The notes: a model not told the origin generated them from the letters alone. Positions 18,254-27,732 are shown, counted from the first letter of the stretch. The stretch: DNA of 55,803 nucleotides from Anaerolineales bacterium (GCA_017882145.1 JADGQB010000002.1:1-55803); one strand, 5' to 3'. Numbers and translations: made by a program.

Positions 18254-18937
18254 ATGAACCTTTCAGTAATTATTCCTATTTTCAACGAAGTCAAGACGAT
18301 TCAGACCATTCTTGCTCGCGTTCTGGCGACCGGGCGGATCAATGAAATCATTTTGGTGGATGACGGCTCAAAGGACGGTACCCGCGCCTTGCTGGCGACA
18401 TTGGATGGTCGCCAGGGCATCCGCGTAATACTTCACGAGCTGAACCAGGGAAAAGGCGCAGCTGTTCGTACGGGTATTGCCGCTGCGACCGGTGACGTAA
18501 TTCTTATCCAGGATGCCGACCTGGAATATGATCCGCGTGATTATCCCGTATTACTCAAGCCAATCGAAGAGGGTCTGGCAGATGTGGTTTACGGTTCGCG
18601 CTTCCTCGGTGGACCAAGGCGTGCGGTAATGTTTTGGCATATGATCGCCAACAAAATGCTCACATTTGCCACAAATATACTCTATAACACAATCCTGAGT
18701 GATATGGAGACCGGTTATAAAGTTTTTCGTCGTGAAGTATTGCAGGGAATTGTATTGCGGGCCAATCGCTTTGATTTCGAGCCAGAATTTACCGCCAAAA
18801 TATTGAAAAACAAAGCATGCATTTATGAAGTGCCGATTTCATTTAATCCACGCAGTTATGCAGAAGGCAAGAAAATCAAAATGAAGGATGCTTTTATAGC
18901 CATCTGGGCATTGCTAAAATACAGATTCGTAGATTAA
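18254..18937 (+). CDS. Family 2 glycosyltransferase (DPM1/polyprenyl-phosphate mannosyltransferase-like)
   Basis: This 227-residue GT-A fold enzyme has the nucleotide-binding VDDGSKDGT, the metal motif DADLEYDP and YGSRF followed by a METGYK acceptor segment. It resembles dolichol/polyprenyl-phosphate sugar transferases that load a sugar on a lipid carrier at the membrane. No C-terminal membrane helices are present, so it is a peripheral enzyme. TATAAT lies at 18242-18247, very close to the ATG, without a good -35 box, so the mRNA leader may be short or the promoter elsewhere. Confidence 0.85.
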   Translation: MNLSVIIPIFNEVKTIQTILARVLATGRINEIILVDDGSKDGTRALLATLDGRQGIRVILHELNQGKGAAVRTGIAAATGDVILIQDADLEYDPRDYPVLLKPIEEGLADVVYGSRFLGGPRRAVMFWHMIANKMLTFATNILYNTILSDMETGYKVFRREVLQGIVLRANRFDFEPEFTAKILKNKACIYEVPISFNPRSYAEGKKIKMKDAFIAIWALLKYRFVD

Positions 18938-18951
18938 CTTTTAGAATAACG

Positions 18952-18984
18952 AACGCCTCCCCATCTGGAAAGGGAGGCGTTTTG
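18952..18984. terminator. Bidirectional terminator between glycosyltransferase and recJ
   Basis: A perfect 10-bp stem, AACGCCTCCC (18952-18961) with GGGAGGCGTT (18972-18981), has T-rich flanks on the plus strand and lies between convergent genes. Confidence 0.85.
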
Positions 18985-18987
18985 CAA

Positions 18988-20712
18988 TCAATCGGGAATT
19001 CCTGAGGCTCTTACATCTTTCAGGTTGAGTTGCAGCGAAGTACGTCCGTTATATTCATTTGTCTCAAAGGTGTAGATCAGATCTACTTTGAGAGGAAGCT
19101 CGGGTTGGAGATGGCCAAGACGGAATCCGATGGCATCAAACGTCACATGACCGTCTGTAACAACAAGTTTTAAGTGTTTTCCTTCTGAACCAACCGAGCG
19201 GACACTGGTGACGCGCACATTCCGGGTAACGAAAACTGTTTCCGGGTTGCCGTAACCGGTTGGCTGGAGATATTCCAGGTGCTTAAGTAGCTCTATTCTT
19301 AAATCCGACAAAGCCACTTCGGCATCCGCATTCAGCGTCTGGCGCAGGTCCATTCCACCCAATTGTTCCAGCGCAATCATCTGCAATCTTTCCTTAAGGG
19401 CAAACAAGTTTTCGTTACGCACAGAGAAACCGGCCGCTGCAGCATGTCCCCCATGCCGGATGAGCAGATCCTGGCAAAGGTCGAGTGCTTTGGTAATATG
19501 GAATTCCGGGATGGAACGACACGAACAGCGCGTGGTTTCTTTGAGGACCTGGCCAACTACGGCTGGTCGATAATATGTCTCCACCAGGCGTGCCGCCGCC
19601 AACCCTACTACTCCGGAATTGAAATCAGGGTGGACAGCGAAAAGCAGGCAGGCGGCCGGATCTTCCGACAGGGCGATTGTCTCAGCTTCTTGCTGGATCT
19701 TTCGGGTGAGTTCCTGTCGCAGGCGGTTCTGGATATTCAGCTGTTGTGCTAATTCTCCGGCGCGTTGGACTTCAGTAGTTGTGAGAAGTTCAAAGGCTGC
19801 CTCGGCAGATTCCAACCGACCGGCGGCATTCAAACGCGGGCCAAGCATAAAACCGATGCTGGTCGCCGTGGTTCGCGGCAGAGACAAATCAGCTACCGCG
19901 GCCAGAGAAAACAGCCCCTGGCGTTTTGTCTCCCGGATTTTCTGCAGACCTTTTCGAACCAGAACGCGGTTTTCGCCAATTAATGGCGCCAGGTCTGCCA
20001 CCGTACCTAGCGCGACAAGATCAAGGAAATCCTCCAGTTGAATATCTGTATCTTTTCTTTCCATGGAGGCAAATAGCGCCTGTGTGATCTTATAAGCAAC
20101 GCCCACCCCGGCCAGGTCTTTATCGGGATACCGGTCACCGGTTTGCTTGGGATTGATAACAGCCAGTGCGACAGGTAAAACGCCCTCGGCAGGTTGGTGA
20201 TGGTCGGAGATGATCATATCCAATCCGATTGATTGCGCGTGTGCGGCCTCGGCTGGCGAACGGATGCCGCAATCCACGGTGATTACCAACCCGGTGCCAT
20301 CGGCCTTGAGCAAGGTTAGCGCTTCGGGGTTGAGGCCATAACCTTCTTCGAACCGGTTGGGGATATACTGCTTCGCATTACCTCCCAGGCTCCGAATTGA
20401 CTGCACAAGTAATGCTGTGGCAGTTACCCCGTCTACATCATAATCTCCATAGATTGCGATCTTCTCCTCCTGATCGATGGCGGTCCGGATGCGGGCAATG
20501 GCTTGATCCATCCCCATCATTTGGAAGGGGTCGGTATTAACATTTGTTTCAGCCCTCAAGAAAGCGCGGGCTTCGCCATCGGTTGCATAACCGCGATTGA
20601 AAAGTACCTGTCGAAGTACAGGAGAAAATGCCGCCAATGCTTCATTGGCTTGGGGAGTCAGCGGTTGGGCAATTTGCCAGCGTTTCTTTTGCATTTGATC
20701 CGAATCTTTCAA
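18988..20712 (-). CDS. recJ: Single-stranded-DNA-specific exonuclease RecJ
   Basis: RecJ degrades single-stranded DNA 5' to 3' in recombination and mismatch or base-excision repair. The 574-residue length matches the family. Motif I YGDYDVDG lies at 88-95, motif III SDHHQPAEG and the DHHA1 region HGGHAAAAGF are present, with the OB-fold C-terminus. The ATG at 20712 is 15 bp after the stop of the ParB-like/UspA gene. A second in-frame Met at residue 7 is an alternative start. Confidence 0.92.
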   Translation of the reverse strand: MKDSDQMQKKRWQIAQPLTPQANEALAAFSPVLRQVLFNRGYATDGEARAFLRAETNVNTDPFQMMGMDQAIARIRTAIDQEEKIAIYGDYDVDGVTATALLVQSIRSLGGNAKQYIPNRFEEGYGLNPEALTLLKADGTGLVITVDCGIRSPAEAAHAQSIGLDMIISDHHQPAEGVLPVALAVINPKQTGDRYPDKDLAGVGVAYKITQALFASMERKDTDIQLEDFLDLVALGTVADLAPLIGENRVLVRKGLQKIRETKRQGLFSLAAVADLSLPRTTATSIGFMLGPRLNAAGRLESAEAAFELLTTTEVQRAGELAQQLNIQNRLRQELTRKIQQEAETIALSEDPAACLLFAVHPDFNSGVVGLAAARLVETYYRPAVVGQVLKETTRCSCRSIPEFHITKALDLCQDLLIRHGGHAAAAGFSVRNENLFALKERLQMIALEQLGGMDLRQTLNADAEVALSDLRIELLKHLEYLQPTGYGNPETVFVTRNVRVTSVRSVGSEGKHLKLVVTDGHVTFDAIGFRLGHLQPELPLKVDLIYTFETNEYNGRTSLQLNLKDVRASGIPD

Positions 20713-20727
20713 GGGTAAGGGAATGGT

Positions 20728-22398
20728 TTAGTGGCAGATTAATAGGGAACAATCTGCCTTCCGCAGCAGGAAATTGACCGCGCTGTCCGAAATGACTTGC
20801 TTCAAAGCCGTACCGCTGTAGCTGCCGATTACGACCAGATTGATCTGGCATTCCTGGATGGTATCCAAGAAAATATCGAACGATCCACTTATTAACCTAT
20901 AGTCAGCCTTGATTTCGTGTAAACCAAGATACGATTGTGCATACTCCTGCACGGAATGGGAATCCTCATCGGCGATGGTTAGAACGGTTAGCTTTGTATG
21001 CCACTTCTCGGCCAGGTAAGCGGCTACGAAAAGTGCTTCCTTGGATTTGGCGCTTCCATCAAATGCAAGCAGTGCATTGTCCATGGGACTGACTTTTCCA
21101 GGAACGGTCAGAATGGGGCGCGCCGTGCGCCAGATGATCGAACGTAGTCCTGAATGCAAGCTGGATAGTCCGGGCGGCGGGGGGTGTGCAACATTAAGGA
21201 CGATCAAATCGGTCAGTAAAGCTCGTTCGGAAACCTGGCGGGAAACATTCCCCTTCTCCACCATCAAACTGCCCGGCAGGCTGGCTTCCTGGCAGCGCTG
21301 TTGGAATCGCGCCCTTATCGCCTCAGTTTCACTCTTTTCCACCTTGAGACCGCGTGGAATGATATGCAAGCCATATAAAGTGGAGTTTTCTTTCTGGGCA
21401 ACCAGGATGGCCTGGTCGAGCGCTGGCCAGTTCTCATCCATCCCGGTGAGAGGTACCAGGATATCCACAAAAAGGCGGTCAGTATAGCGAGCGAACATTT
21501 TCGCAGTACGCCAGCTCCCGGTTTCGGAAAGGTCGCTGCTTGGATTTACCTGGGTTGCCAGTTTTTCTGCGGCAACCTCTGGCCGGATGGACCAGCCAAG
21601 TTCAGTTTCCAAATTCGCCCGGTAGGCCGAAACCCATAAATACATATCCGTCTCGGTGCGGCCAGGGAACCAACGCAATAGCCCACGCTCACGAACCGGT
21701 TCGGTGATGGTTGTATATACTTCATCATACCAATGAACGACCGCTTCCGGATATGGAATGTCACGCTGGAAGTCGATGCCCATAAAATAACGGTGTACCT
21801 GTATGTGCTCCAACAATTTGTCATATTGACCAGGTACGGACACGCTCAAATCCACGCCCTGGCGCAGACTGGCGAGCTCGGTTTGAGCCAGGAAGTTGGC
21901 ATACTCGGCCTTGATGATCAAATCATCCGGTTGGAGGTCGGGAGTAATCGGAATATTCGTCTTTACCTCGATGACATGCGCCTCGATGAATTCAAAACCT
22001 TCCTGGCGTGCCACCGAGACACGGTGGTTTCCATCCAGCACAAAATATGCCTCACCCACTTTGTAGACTTCGATCGGCGGCAGGCCTGCACCCACCGGAT
22101 CGTCAACTGCCGCTTTTACGCGCGCCCATCTTTGCTGGTCGTCGTTCTTCAATGGTAAAAAACCGCGATTGAATTCATTATATCGGCCCACACTTCCGAT
22201 AATGGCTTTGAGTGGTATATCATAGACACCCGCCTCGGTACGGACATTCAGCTTGAGTTTCTCTGCCACTTCCTCGTAAGAGAGTAACTCACTTGACCTG
22301 CCGGCCAACCGTGCCAGGATCTCCTGGATGGAGGCTTTCCGGCGGGCATTGGTGAAATCTTGAAGAGCAGAAAAATATTTGGAATCACCCGGAATCAT
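20728..22398 (-). CDS. ParB-like / DUF4032-like / tandem UspA fusion protein
   Basis: This 556-residue protein joins three parts. Residues 55-145 form a ParB/sulfiredoxin-like nuclease-fold domain with the motif VLDGNHRVSVA (120-130). A middle part (about 180-290, with HWYDEVY and WVSAYRANLE) resembles DUF4032-type proteins. Two universal stress protein domains follow (about 300-430 and 435-556). The second ends in VVIGSYSG with SDSAVNFLL, a variant of the ATP-binding glycine motif. It is cytosolic. Because recJ follows after 15 bp, stress sensing linked to DNA repair is possible but unproven. The fusion is not one I recognise as characterised. Confidence 0.7.
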   Translation of the reverse strand: MIPGDSKYFSALQDFTNARRKASIQEILARLAGRSSELLSYEEVAEKLKLNVRTEAGVYDIPLKAIIGSVGRYNEFNRGFLPLKNDDQQRWARVKAAVDDPVGAGLPPIEVYKVGEAYFVLDGNHRVSVARQEGFEFIEAHVIEVKTNIPITPDLQPDDLIIKAEYANFLAQTELASLRQGVDLSVSVPGQYDKLLEHIQVHRYFMGIDFQRDIPYPEAVVHWYDEVYTTITEPVRERGLLRWFPGRTETDMYLWVSAYRANLETELGWSIRPEVAAEKLATQVNPSSDLSETGSWRTAKMFARYTDRLFVDILVPLTGMDENWPALDQAILVAQKENSTLYGLHIIPRGLKVEKSETEAIRARFQQRCQEASLPGSLMVEKGNVSRQVSERALLTDLIVLNVAHPPPPGLSSLHSGLRSIIWRTARPILTVPGKVSPMDNALLAFDGSAKSKEALFVAAYLAEKWHTKLTVLTIADEDSHSVQEYAQSYLGLHEIKADYRLISGSFDIFLDTIQECQINLVVIGSYSGTALKQVISDSAVNFLLRKADCSLLICH

Positions 22399-22553
22399 TG
22401 ATTATTAACACCTATAGGGTTTAACTAGCAGTGCTGTTATATCACGGTTTTCCGAGTGACATAGCACTGGTTCAATATACGAATGTCGCCGACTCCCAAT
22501 AAGGCGGGTTCCATCAGGGTCAGGGCATATCGATCTTTTGGTCGGGAAGCAGC

Positions 22554-22583
22554 TTGCCTTCGCATGCCTCCCAATTGTATAAT
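22554..22583 (+). promoter_or_regulatory. Sigma-70 type promoter for the 22.6 kb membrane protein pair
   Basis: TTGCCT (22554-22559), an 18-bp spacer and a perfect TATAAT (22578-22583) lie 40 bp before the start codon at 22624. Confidence 0.65.
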
Positions 22584-22623
22584 AACTTCAAGTTCTTCCA
22601 AACCACTCTGGAGGGAGGTCGCC

Positions 22624-23148
22624 ATGCTTAAAAAAAATATGCGAGCAGTTATTTTGATACTTTTCCTGGTGGGAATAATTCCTCTTGCCCGTGTCTCGGC
22701 GGATGTAGGCCCCAAGCCAAGCATGGAGTTTACTTTCAGCCAGGAATTTTCTGGCACTTCCGTAACGATCACTTCCGGAATCCTCTTCGAGTGCGAACAA
22801 CCGGATTGCCAGGATGCCAGCCCACTTCAAGAATTGGGCCCGCAACGTTTTTCCTGTGCTGCAACTGTTTGTTCCGCGCTATCTTATGGTTTCAGCCCCT
22901 ATCATAAGCTTGAAATCCATTTCTCAGACGGAATCACTCGTACGAGCAACATCTTCAAAACTTCTCAATTTCAAGCCAGCTATAAAGTCATCGTTCGCCA
23001 GAATGACCTGTTGGTGACACCCAGGTTTAGCTTGAATTTTTTTACACCGCTGACCTACGTATTAATTTGCAGTGGTTGCCTGGCCGGGATTGTAATCCTG
23101 GTTATTTTGATCGTTCTGCTCTTGCGACGCTCAGCCAGGAAAAAGTGA
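22624..23148 (+). CDS. Exported protein with C-terminal membrane anchor, function unknown
   Basis: This 174-residue protein has a signal peptide (about 1-26, ending RVSA), an extracytoplasmic domain starting DVGPKPSMEF with two cysteine pairs (CEQPDC and CAATVC), and a C-terminal helix (about 145-168) followed by basic residues RRSARKK. Topology is thus outside domain with a cytoplasmic tail. The start follows GGAGGGAGG. The stop overlaps the GTG start of the next gene (GTGA), so the pair is translationally coupled. I do not recognise a characterised family. Confidence 0.7.
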   Translation: MLKKNMRAVILILFLVGIIPLARVSADVGPKPSMEFTFSQEFSGTSVTITSGILFECEQPDCQDASPLQELGPQRFSCAATVCSALSYGFSPYHKLEIHFSDGITRTSNIFKTSQFQASYKVIVRQNDLLVTPRFSLNFFTPLTYVLICSGCLAGIVILVILIVLLLRRSARKK

Positions 23149-23471
23149 TTGCTACCCTGGCTATCACGATCATCATAGAAAGTGTAGTTGCTGCCGCATT
23201 TGCTATCTGGAGGCAGAAACCGCTTAAAAAGCTTTTATTCTCAAGCATCTGTGCCAACCTGTTTACACAATCGCTCCTTTGGATCACATTAATATTATTT
23301 CCGCGTCAATACCTCGTCACACTTATTATTGTTGAGGTCAGCATCTGGGGAATTGAAGCAGTATTTTTCTATCTGCTTAGATTCAATCGGCTTAATCTGA
23401 GGGAGGCATTCCTCCTCAGTCTGGCCATGAACCTGTGTAGTTTTGGAATCGGATGGCTGTTGCCGGTATAG
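23145..23471 (+). CDS. Small four-helix membrane protein coupled to the upstream exported protein
   Basis: This 108-residue protein has four predicted membrane helices (about 2-20, 28-48, 51-72 and 80-106) with short basic loops. The GTG start overlaps the previous TGA as GTGA, and the hydrophobic part begins right there, which decides the start. Function unknown. It probably forms a complex with the anchored protein encoded just upstream. Confidence 0.6.
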   Translation: MIATLAITIIIESVVAAAFAIWRQKPLKKLLFSSICANLFTQSLLWITLILFPRQYLVTLIIVEVSIWGIEAVFFYLLRFNRLNLREAFLLSLAMNLCSFGIGWLLPV

Positions 23472-23534
23472 AAAACATTGGATGTCAATGATATACTGGA
23501 TTTACTATACCTTCTGTATTGAATCGAGAGTTCC

Positions 23535-24971
23535 TTGAACAATTCATTTCTTCCTCCAACCGGGGGACAACCTAAACAATTAGACGACATTAATCTTGAG
23601 CAATTACCGCTGAAATTACGGGAAGCCGCCGCGCGTTCCGGCTGGACCTCGCTCGTGGCCGTTCAAGCGCGAGCCATTCCTTATCTACTGGCCGGCCGTA
23701 ACATGATGATCCAGGCCCGCACCGGCAGCGGAAAAACCGGGGTATTTCTCCTGCCCATGCTGGTCAATCTCGATCCAGCCCGGCCAGTTTGCCAGGCCTT
23801 GATCCTGGTGCCAACCCGCGAACTTGCGCGTCAGGTCTGGCAGGAAGCCGAAAAGATCTGCGGTGAAGCCGGACTTCGAACTGTGGCTGTCTATGGCGGT
23901 GTGGGCTACGGTCCCCAGACCTCGGCACTTAAAGATGGTGCCCATATTGTCGTAGGTACGCCTGGGCGCGTGCTTGACCACCTACTCAAACGAACATTCT
24001 CACTCGAACATCTAAAGATGTTGATCTACGATGAAGCTGACCGGATGCTCTCAATGGGTTTTTATCCCGACATGCGCGAGGCCCAACGTTATCTCCCCAA
24101 ACGTGCCGTCCATACCTGCATGTTTTCGGCCACTTTCTCTGATTCGGTTATGCGCACAGCACGTGAATTCATCAAGGATGGGGAATTCCTCAGTCTAAGC
24201 ACCGATCATATCCACGTTACCGATACGGAACATGTCTTTTATATCGTGAAGGGCATGGATAAAGACCGCAGCCTGGTTCGCCTGATTGAAGTGGAAAACC
24301 CCTCAGCGGCCATCATTTTTTGCAACACCAAGGCCCGGGTTCATTATGTTTCCGTAGTTTTGCAGCGCTTCGGCTATGACGCTGATGAACTCAGTGCGGA
24401 TCTATCCCAGTCAGAAAGGGATCGGGTGCTGGACCGTGTGCGCGCCGGGACATTACGCTTCCTGGTGGCTACGGATGTTGCCGCGCGCGGCCTGGATATC
24501 CCCATCCTTAGCCATGTGATCCAGTACGAACCGCCGGATGAGACGGAAGCCTATATCCATCGCGCCGGGCGGACCGGACGCGCCGGAGCCAGTGGCGTGG
24601 CAATCAGCTTGATAAACCTGGCAGAGAAGGGCGCGCTGGACAAAATCGCCCGTGAATTCAGCATTCCCTTCGAGGAACGGACCATCCCCTCTGACGCGGA
24701 TGTGGAAGCCGTGGTAGCTGAACGGACAACAGCCCTGCTCGAAGCCCGCTTGCGCCTGCGTGACAAACTCCAGACCGAGCGATCGCACCGGTTCGCTCCG
24801 CTTGCCCGCAGTTTCGCCGAGAACGAGGAAGAATTACCGATCATCACCATGCTCCTGGACGATTATTATCAGCAGACGCTGCATGCCCCCATCCCCCAGC
24901 CTTCCGGTACTCCCCCGCCGGAGAAAAGACATCAGCCGGCGGCGGGGCGAAACCAGCGCCGTAGGCGATAG
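23535..24971 (+). CDS. DEAD-box RNA helicase
   Basis: This 478-residue ATP-dependent RNA helicase has the Q-motif region, motif I ARTGSGKTG (61-69), PTRELARQ, motif II DEAD at 166-169, motif III SAT, and motifs V/VI (ATDVAARGLDIP, HRAGRTGRAG). The C-terminal ~90 residues are charged and end in a basic tail (NQRRRR) likely to bind RNA. The start codon is TTG at 23535 with a weak GAGAG upstream; no ATG is available before motif Q. It probably acts in RNA folding, decay or ribosome assembly. Confidence 0.9.
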   Translation: MNNSFLPPTGGQPKQLDDINLEQLPLKLREAAARSGWTSLVAVQARAIPYLLAGRNMMIQARTGSGKTGVFLLPMLVNLDPARPVCQALILVPTRELARQVWQEAEKICGEAGLRTVAVYGGVGYGPQTSALKDGAHIVVGTPGRVLDHLLKRTFSLEHLKMLIYDEADRMLSMGFYPDMREAQRYLPKRAVHTCMFSATFSDSVMRTAREFIKDGEFLSLSTDHIHVTDTEHVFYIVKGMDKDRSLVRLIEVENPSAAIIFCNTKARVHYVSVVLQRFGYDADELSADLSQSERDRVLDRVRAGTLRFLVATDVAARGLDIPILSHVIQYEPPDETEAYIHRAGRTGRAGASGVAISLINLAEKGALDKIAREFSIPFEERTIPSDADVEAVVAERTTALLEARLRLRDKLQTERSHRFAPLARSFAENEEELPIITMLLDDYYQQTLHAPIPQPSGTPPPEKRHQPAAGRNQRRRR

Positions 24972-25035
24972 ATTCACACACAATCGCAGGACAACCGAAT
25001 TTGTTGCCACGATTCATCCTTTATTGGAGATAAGC

Positions 25036-25878
25036 ATGAATAACCTGGATGCATTTCCGCGCACCATCGTTGGCGGTGTCAGCCTGCCGCGTTTGCTGGT
25101 TGGAACCAATTGGTTTCTCGGCTGGTCGCACACCAGCCTCGCAAAAGATAAATTCATCAAGGAGTATCAAACCCGCCAGCGCATTGTTGCTATGCTTAAT
25201 GTATTCCTCGAATATGGCATCGACGCGGTCATGGGTCCGCTCTCCCCGCACTTGGATGATTCCATCCGCGAAGTGGAACAGCAAAGTGGACACCGGATTA
25301 TCCGCATATACACTCCGGAATTCGATCTGAATCCGGATGCGGCGCCAGCAAACCAGGCCGAGGCTGTATTTGACCGGTGTGCCGCGCTGGGTGCAACCTT
25401 TTGCATGCCGCACCAGTCTGTAACCGATGCCTTGATTGACAGGCGTGCCGGGGTGATCCGTGACCTTGACCTTTACACCCGCATGATCCGTGCACGCGGC
25501 ATGCTCCCGGGTCTCTCCACACACATGCCCGAAGCGGTTATCTATGCAGACAAGATGGATGCAGATATTGAAACTTATATCCAGCTTTACAATTCCGCCG
25601 GTTTCCTGATGCAGGTGGAAGCCGACTGGGTGATGAAAGTCATCCGGGAAGCCAAAAAGCCTGTCATGACCATCAAACCACTGGCGGCGGGACGCATTCT
25701 ACCGGTGGTTGGGTTGGCCTTCGTCTGGAACACCATTCGTGACCAGGATATGGTCACAATCGGCACGACTACGCCTGAAGAGGCATGTGAGGTGATCGAG
25801 CTGTCGCTGGATTTGCTCCATCGCCGTATTCCCGAAAACGTCTTGCAGGAAACTCGCAGCAAGAAATCCCTACGCTAA
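25036..25878 (+). CDS. Conserved protein of probable TIM-barrel fold, function unknown
   Basis: This 280-residue cytosolic protein shows alternating beta/alpha periodicity with conserved-looking stretches such as RLLVGTNWFLGWSH, DAVMGPLSP, CMPHQSVTD, GLSTHMPEA and TIKPLAAGRI near the end, followed by TIGTTTPEEA. The last segment is reminiscent of aldo-keto reductase or phosphate-binding barrel ends. No catalytic motif is certain. The ATG is preceded by GGAGA. It lies 64 bp after the helicase and is likely in the same unit. Confidence 0.55.
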   Translation: MNNLDAFPRTIVGGVSLPRLLVGTNWFLGWSHTSLAKDKFIKEYQTRQRIVAMLNVFLEYGIDAVMGPLSPHLDDSIREVEQQSGHRIIRIYTPEFDLNPDAAPANQAEAVFDRCAALGATFCMPHQSVTDALIDRRAGVIRDLDLYTRMIRARGMLPGLSTHMPEAVIYADKMDADIETYIQLYNSAGFLMQVEADWVMKVIREAKKPVMTIKPLAAGRILPVVGLAFVWNTIRDQDMVTIGTTTPEEACEVIELSLDLLHRRIPENVLQETRSKKSLR

Positions 25879-25923
25879 CCTTTACGTGACTGCCCAATAA
25901 TCCACCAATTTTTATCCAAAATA

Positions 25924-25952
25924 TTGTATTTTAGACCGGTAGGTTGTATAAT
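25924..25952 (+). promoter_or_regulatory. Sigma-70 type promoter of the 85-residue protein gene
   Basis: TTGTAT (25924-25929), a 17-bp spacer and TATAAT (25947-25952) leave a leader of roughly 75 nt before the ATG at 26035. Confidence 0.7.
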
Positions 25953-26034
25953 GCAGCCACCTTGCGACCTGGCCTGTCTGCCACGATTAGTATTGTTATC
26001 ACTGGATGCGTTGCATCCGGAAAGGATTGCGACT

Positions 26035-26292
26035 ATGGAGCGTTACATAATTGAATCCCCACATTCTGAGAAGGATTGCGATAAGGCGATTCAAGAAATT
26101 GCAGCGGCCGGTTTTTTGCATCATTTTGAGTGGGGCTGTAAAGATGGCGTTCATAGCGGCTGGGCCATTATCGAGGCAGAGAACCGTGAACATGCCAGAC
26201 AAATCGTTCCCTGGATGATGCGCGAAAAGGCCCGTATCGTGAAGTTGGTCAAGTTCGAGGATGCCGACCCGCTACACAAAAATTCTGCTTGA
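26035..26292 (+). CDS. Small ferredoxin-like-fold protein, function unknown
   Basis: This 85-residue protein begins MERYIIESPHSEKDC and has a beta-alpha-beta pattern with EWGCKDGVHSGW in the middle. It resembles small ligand-binding or nickel-type DUF4242/DUF3303 proteins in shape but cannot be assigned. AAAGGA lies upstream. It has its own promoter and a strong terminator, so it is a single-gene unit that is probably well expressed. An upstream in-frame extension exists but lacks a ribosome-binding site and would include the promoter. Confidence 0.6.
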   Translation: MERYIIESPHSEKDCDKAIQEIAAAGFLHHFEWGCKDGVHSGWAIIEAENREHARQIVPWMMREKARIVKLVKFEDADPLHKNSA

Positions 26293-26304
26293 GCAAAAAA
26301 TAAA

Positions 26305-26340
26305 TGAACTCCCGAAGATCGCTTTTCGGGAGTTCATAAT
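26305..26340. terminator. Bidirectional terminator before citrate synthase
   Basis: A perfect 12-bp stem, TGAACTCCCGAA (26305-26316) with TTCGGGAGTTCA (26325-26336), has an 8-nt loop and A/T tracts on both sides. It serves two convergent units. Confidence 0.88.
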
Positions 26341-26372
26341 TTAAAGCTTATCAAAAGGCCCCAAACTTATAG

Positions 26373-27677
26373 CTATGCCTTGGCGACCTCTTCGAGCATG
26401 GCCGTTGAGAGCGACTTTGGCCGTTCGATCGGCTGGCCCAATGCTCGCGCCCAAACCAGATTGGGTGTCACGCCCAGGGCACGCCCTACACCGAACAATA
26501 CGGTATAGAAATCAAATTCGCGCACGCCATAATAATATTGCAGCGTACCGGAAATGGCATCCACGTTGGGAGCCGGGTTCTTGGCTTTGCCCTGTTCTTT
26601 TAACACGGCCGGGACGACATCATAGACAAGTTCTGCCAACCTAATGAGCGTATCTTCCGGGAAGCGCGCCTTGGCAAACTCCAGTTGTGCAATATAACGC
26701 GGGTCAGTCACGCGCAGAACAGCATGGCCGTAACCGGGAATGACTTTGCCGCCGTTCAATGTATCCCAGGCAAATTTATACAAGTCTTCGCGGCTCGGAA
26801 CTCCACCGAACTTGTCGCGCACATCAATCAGCCAGCCCAGGCATTCCTGGTTGGCAAGTCCGTGTAATGGTCCGGCCAGTCCATTCAAGCCAGCCGAAAA
26901 CGCATAATAGGCATCCGAAAGCGCCGAACCGACCAGGTGCGTGGCATGTGCGGAGACATTTCCGGATTCGTGATCGGAATGCAGGATAAAGTACAGGCGG
27001 GCCAGTTCGGCATAGCCTTTTCGATCAGCTACGCCCATCATGCGGGCAAAATTCGTGCCGTAATCCTGGCGGGCTGAGTATTTGGGCTTTTTGGTTTCGC
27101 CAAAGTATTTAAGGCGGTAGATAAACGCAGCAATGACCGGGAGTTTTGCGGTCAGATCCAACGAGTCTTCCAGGGTCGATTCCCAATAAGCGTCCTTTTT
27201 GACACCCGCATGGTAAGCCTGGGCAAACTTCGAACCGCTCTGTAATGCCAAAACCGCCTGTGAAAAGAGCACCATCGGGTGAGTCTCTTTAGGCATCGAA
27301 CGGATCATCTTGAAGACATGATCCGGGACAAGCGCCCGGGAGGCCCATTCCTTCTCAACTTCTTCAGCCTGGGCACGATTCGGGATTTCACCCGTCATCA
27401 AAAGGTAGTACAGGCCACCAACATAGGGAATCTTGGCTCCGCGCGGTTTTGGGAGCTTGGCGAGCACTTCGGGGATCGCCATACCGCGAAACTTGATGCC
27501 GGTGGCCGGGTCCACAAATGAGACATCCGTCACCAGGGACTTGATATCGCGCATCCCGCCGTAGACCTGGCTGATGGTCACCTTATCCACGACCGTCTCT
27601 CCATGCTCTTTAACCAGCGTCTTGACGCGTTCACGCCAGGCGGGGAGTTGTGCAGCCATCTTTTCATGCAGAATCAT
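26373..27677 (-). CDS. gltA: Citrate synthase, mitochondrial/eukaryote-like type
   Basis: This 434-residue enzyme condenses oxaloacetate with acetyl-CoA. The sequence matches the mitochondrial-type family more than E. coli GltA, as seen in HSDHESGNVSAHATHLVGSA, GLAGPLHGLANQE and GYGHAVLRVTDPR. The catalytic His, His and Asp positions correspond to HSDHE, GYGHAV and NVDAISG. Bacterial enzymes of this type are known, for example in Geobacteraceae. It follows mdh in the same direction after 55 bp with an intervening hairpin. The ATG has AGGAGG 6-7 bases upstream. Confidence 0.93.
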   Translation of the reverse strand: MILHEKMAAQLPAWRERVKTLVKEHGETVVDKVTISQVYGGMRDIKSLVTDVSFVDPATGIKFRGMAIPEVLAKLPKPRGAKIPYVGGLYYLLMTGEIPNRAQAEEVEKEWASRALVPDHVFKMIRSMPKETHPMVLFSQAVLALQSGSKFAQAYHAGVKKDAYWESTLEDSLDLTAKLPVIAAFIYRLKYFGETKKPKYSARQDYGTNFARMMGVADRKGYAELARLYFILHSDHESGNVSAHATHLVGSALSDAYYAFSAGLNGLAGPLHGLANQECLGWLIDVRDKFGGVPSREDLYKFAWDTLNGGKVIPGYGHAVLRVTDPRYIAQLEFAKARFPEDTLIRLAELVYDVVPAVLKEQGKAKNPAPNVDAISGTLQYYYGVREFDFYTVLFGVGRALGVTPNLVWARALGQPIERPKSLSTAMLEEVAKA

Positions 27678-27700
27678 ATGAAACCTCCTATTGAATTATT

Positions 27701-27728
27701 TCAGGGGTGCAGCGGACCGCACCCCTGA
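27701..27728 (-). promoter_or_regulatory. Hairpin in the mdh-citrate synthase intergenic region
   Basis: A perfect 10-bp stem (TCAGGGGTGC at 27701-27710 with GCACCCCTGA at 27719-27728) lies between the two genes without a following T run. It may be an RNA-processing or stabilising element, or a leaky terminator that sets the ratio of the two enzymes. Confidence 0.55.
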
Positions 27729-27732
27729 CTGA

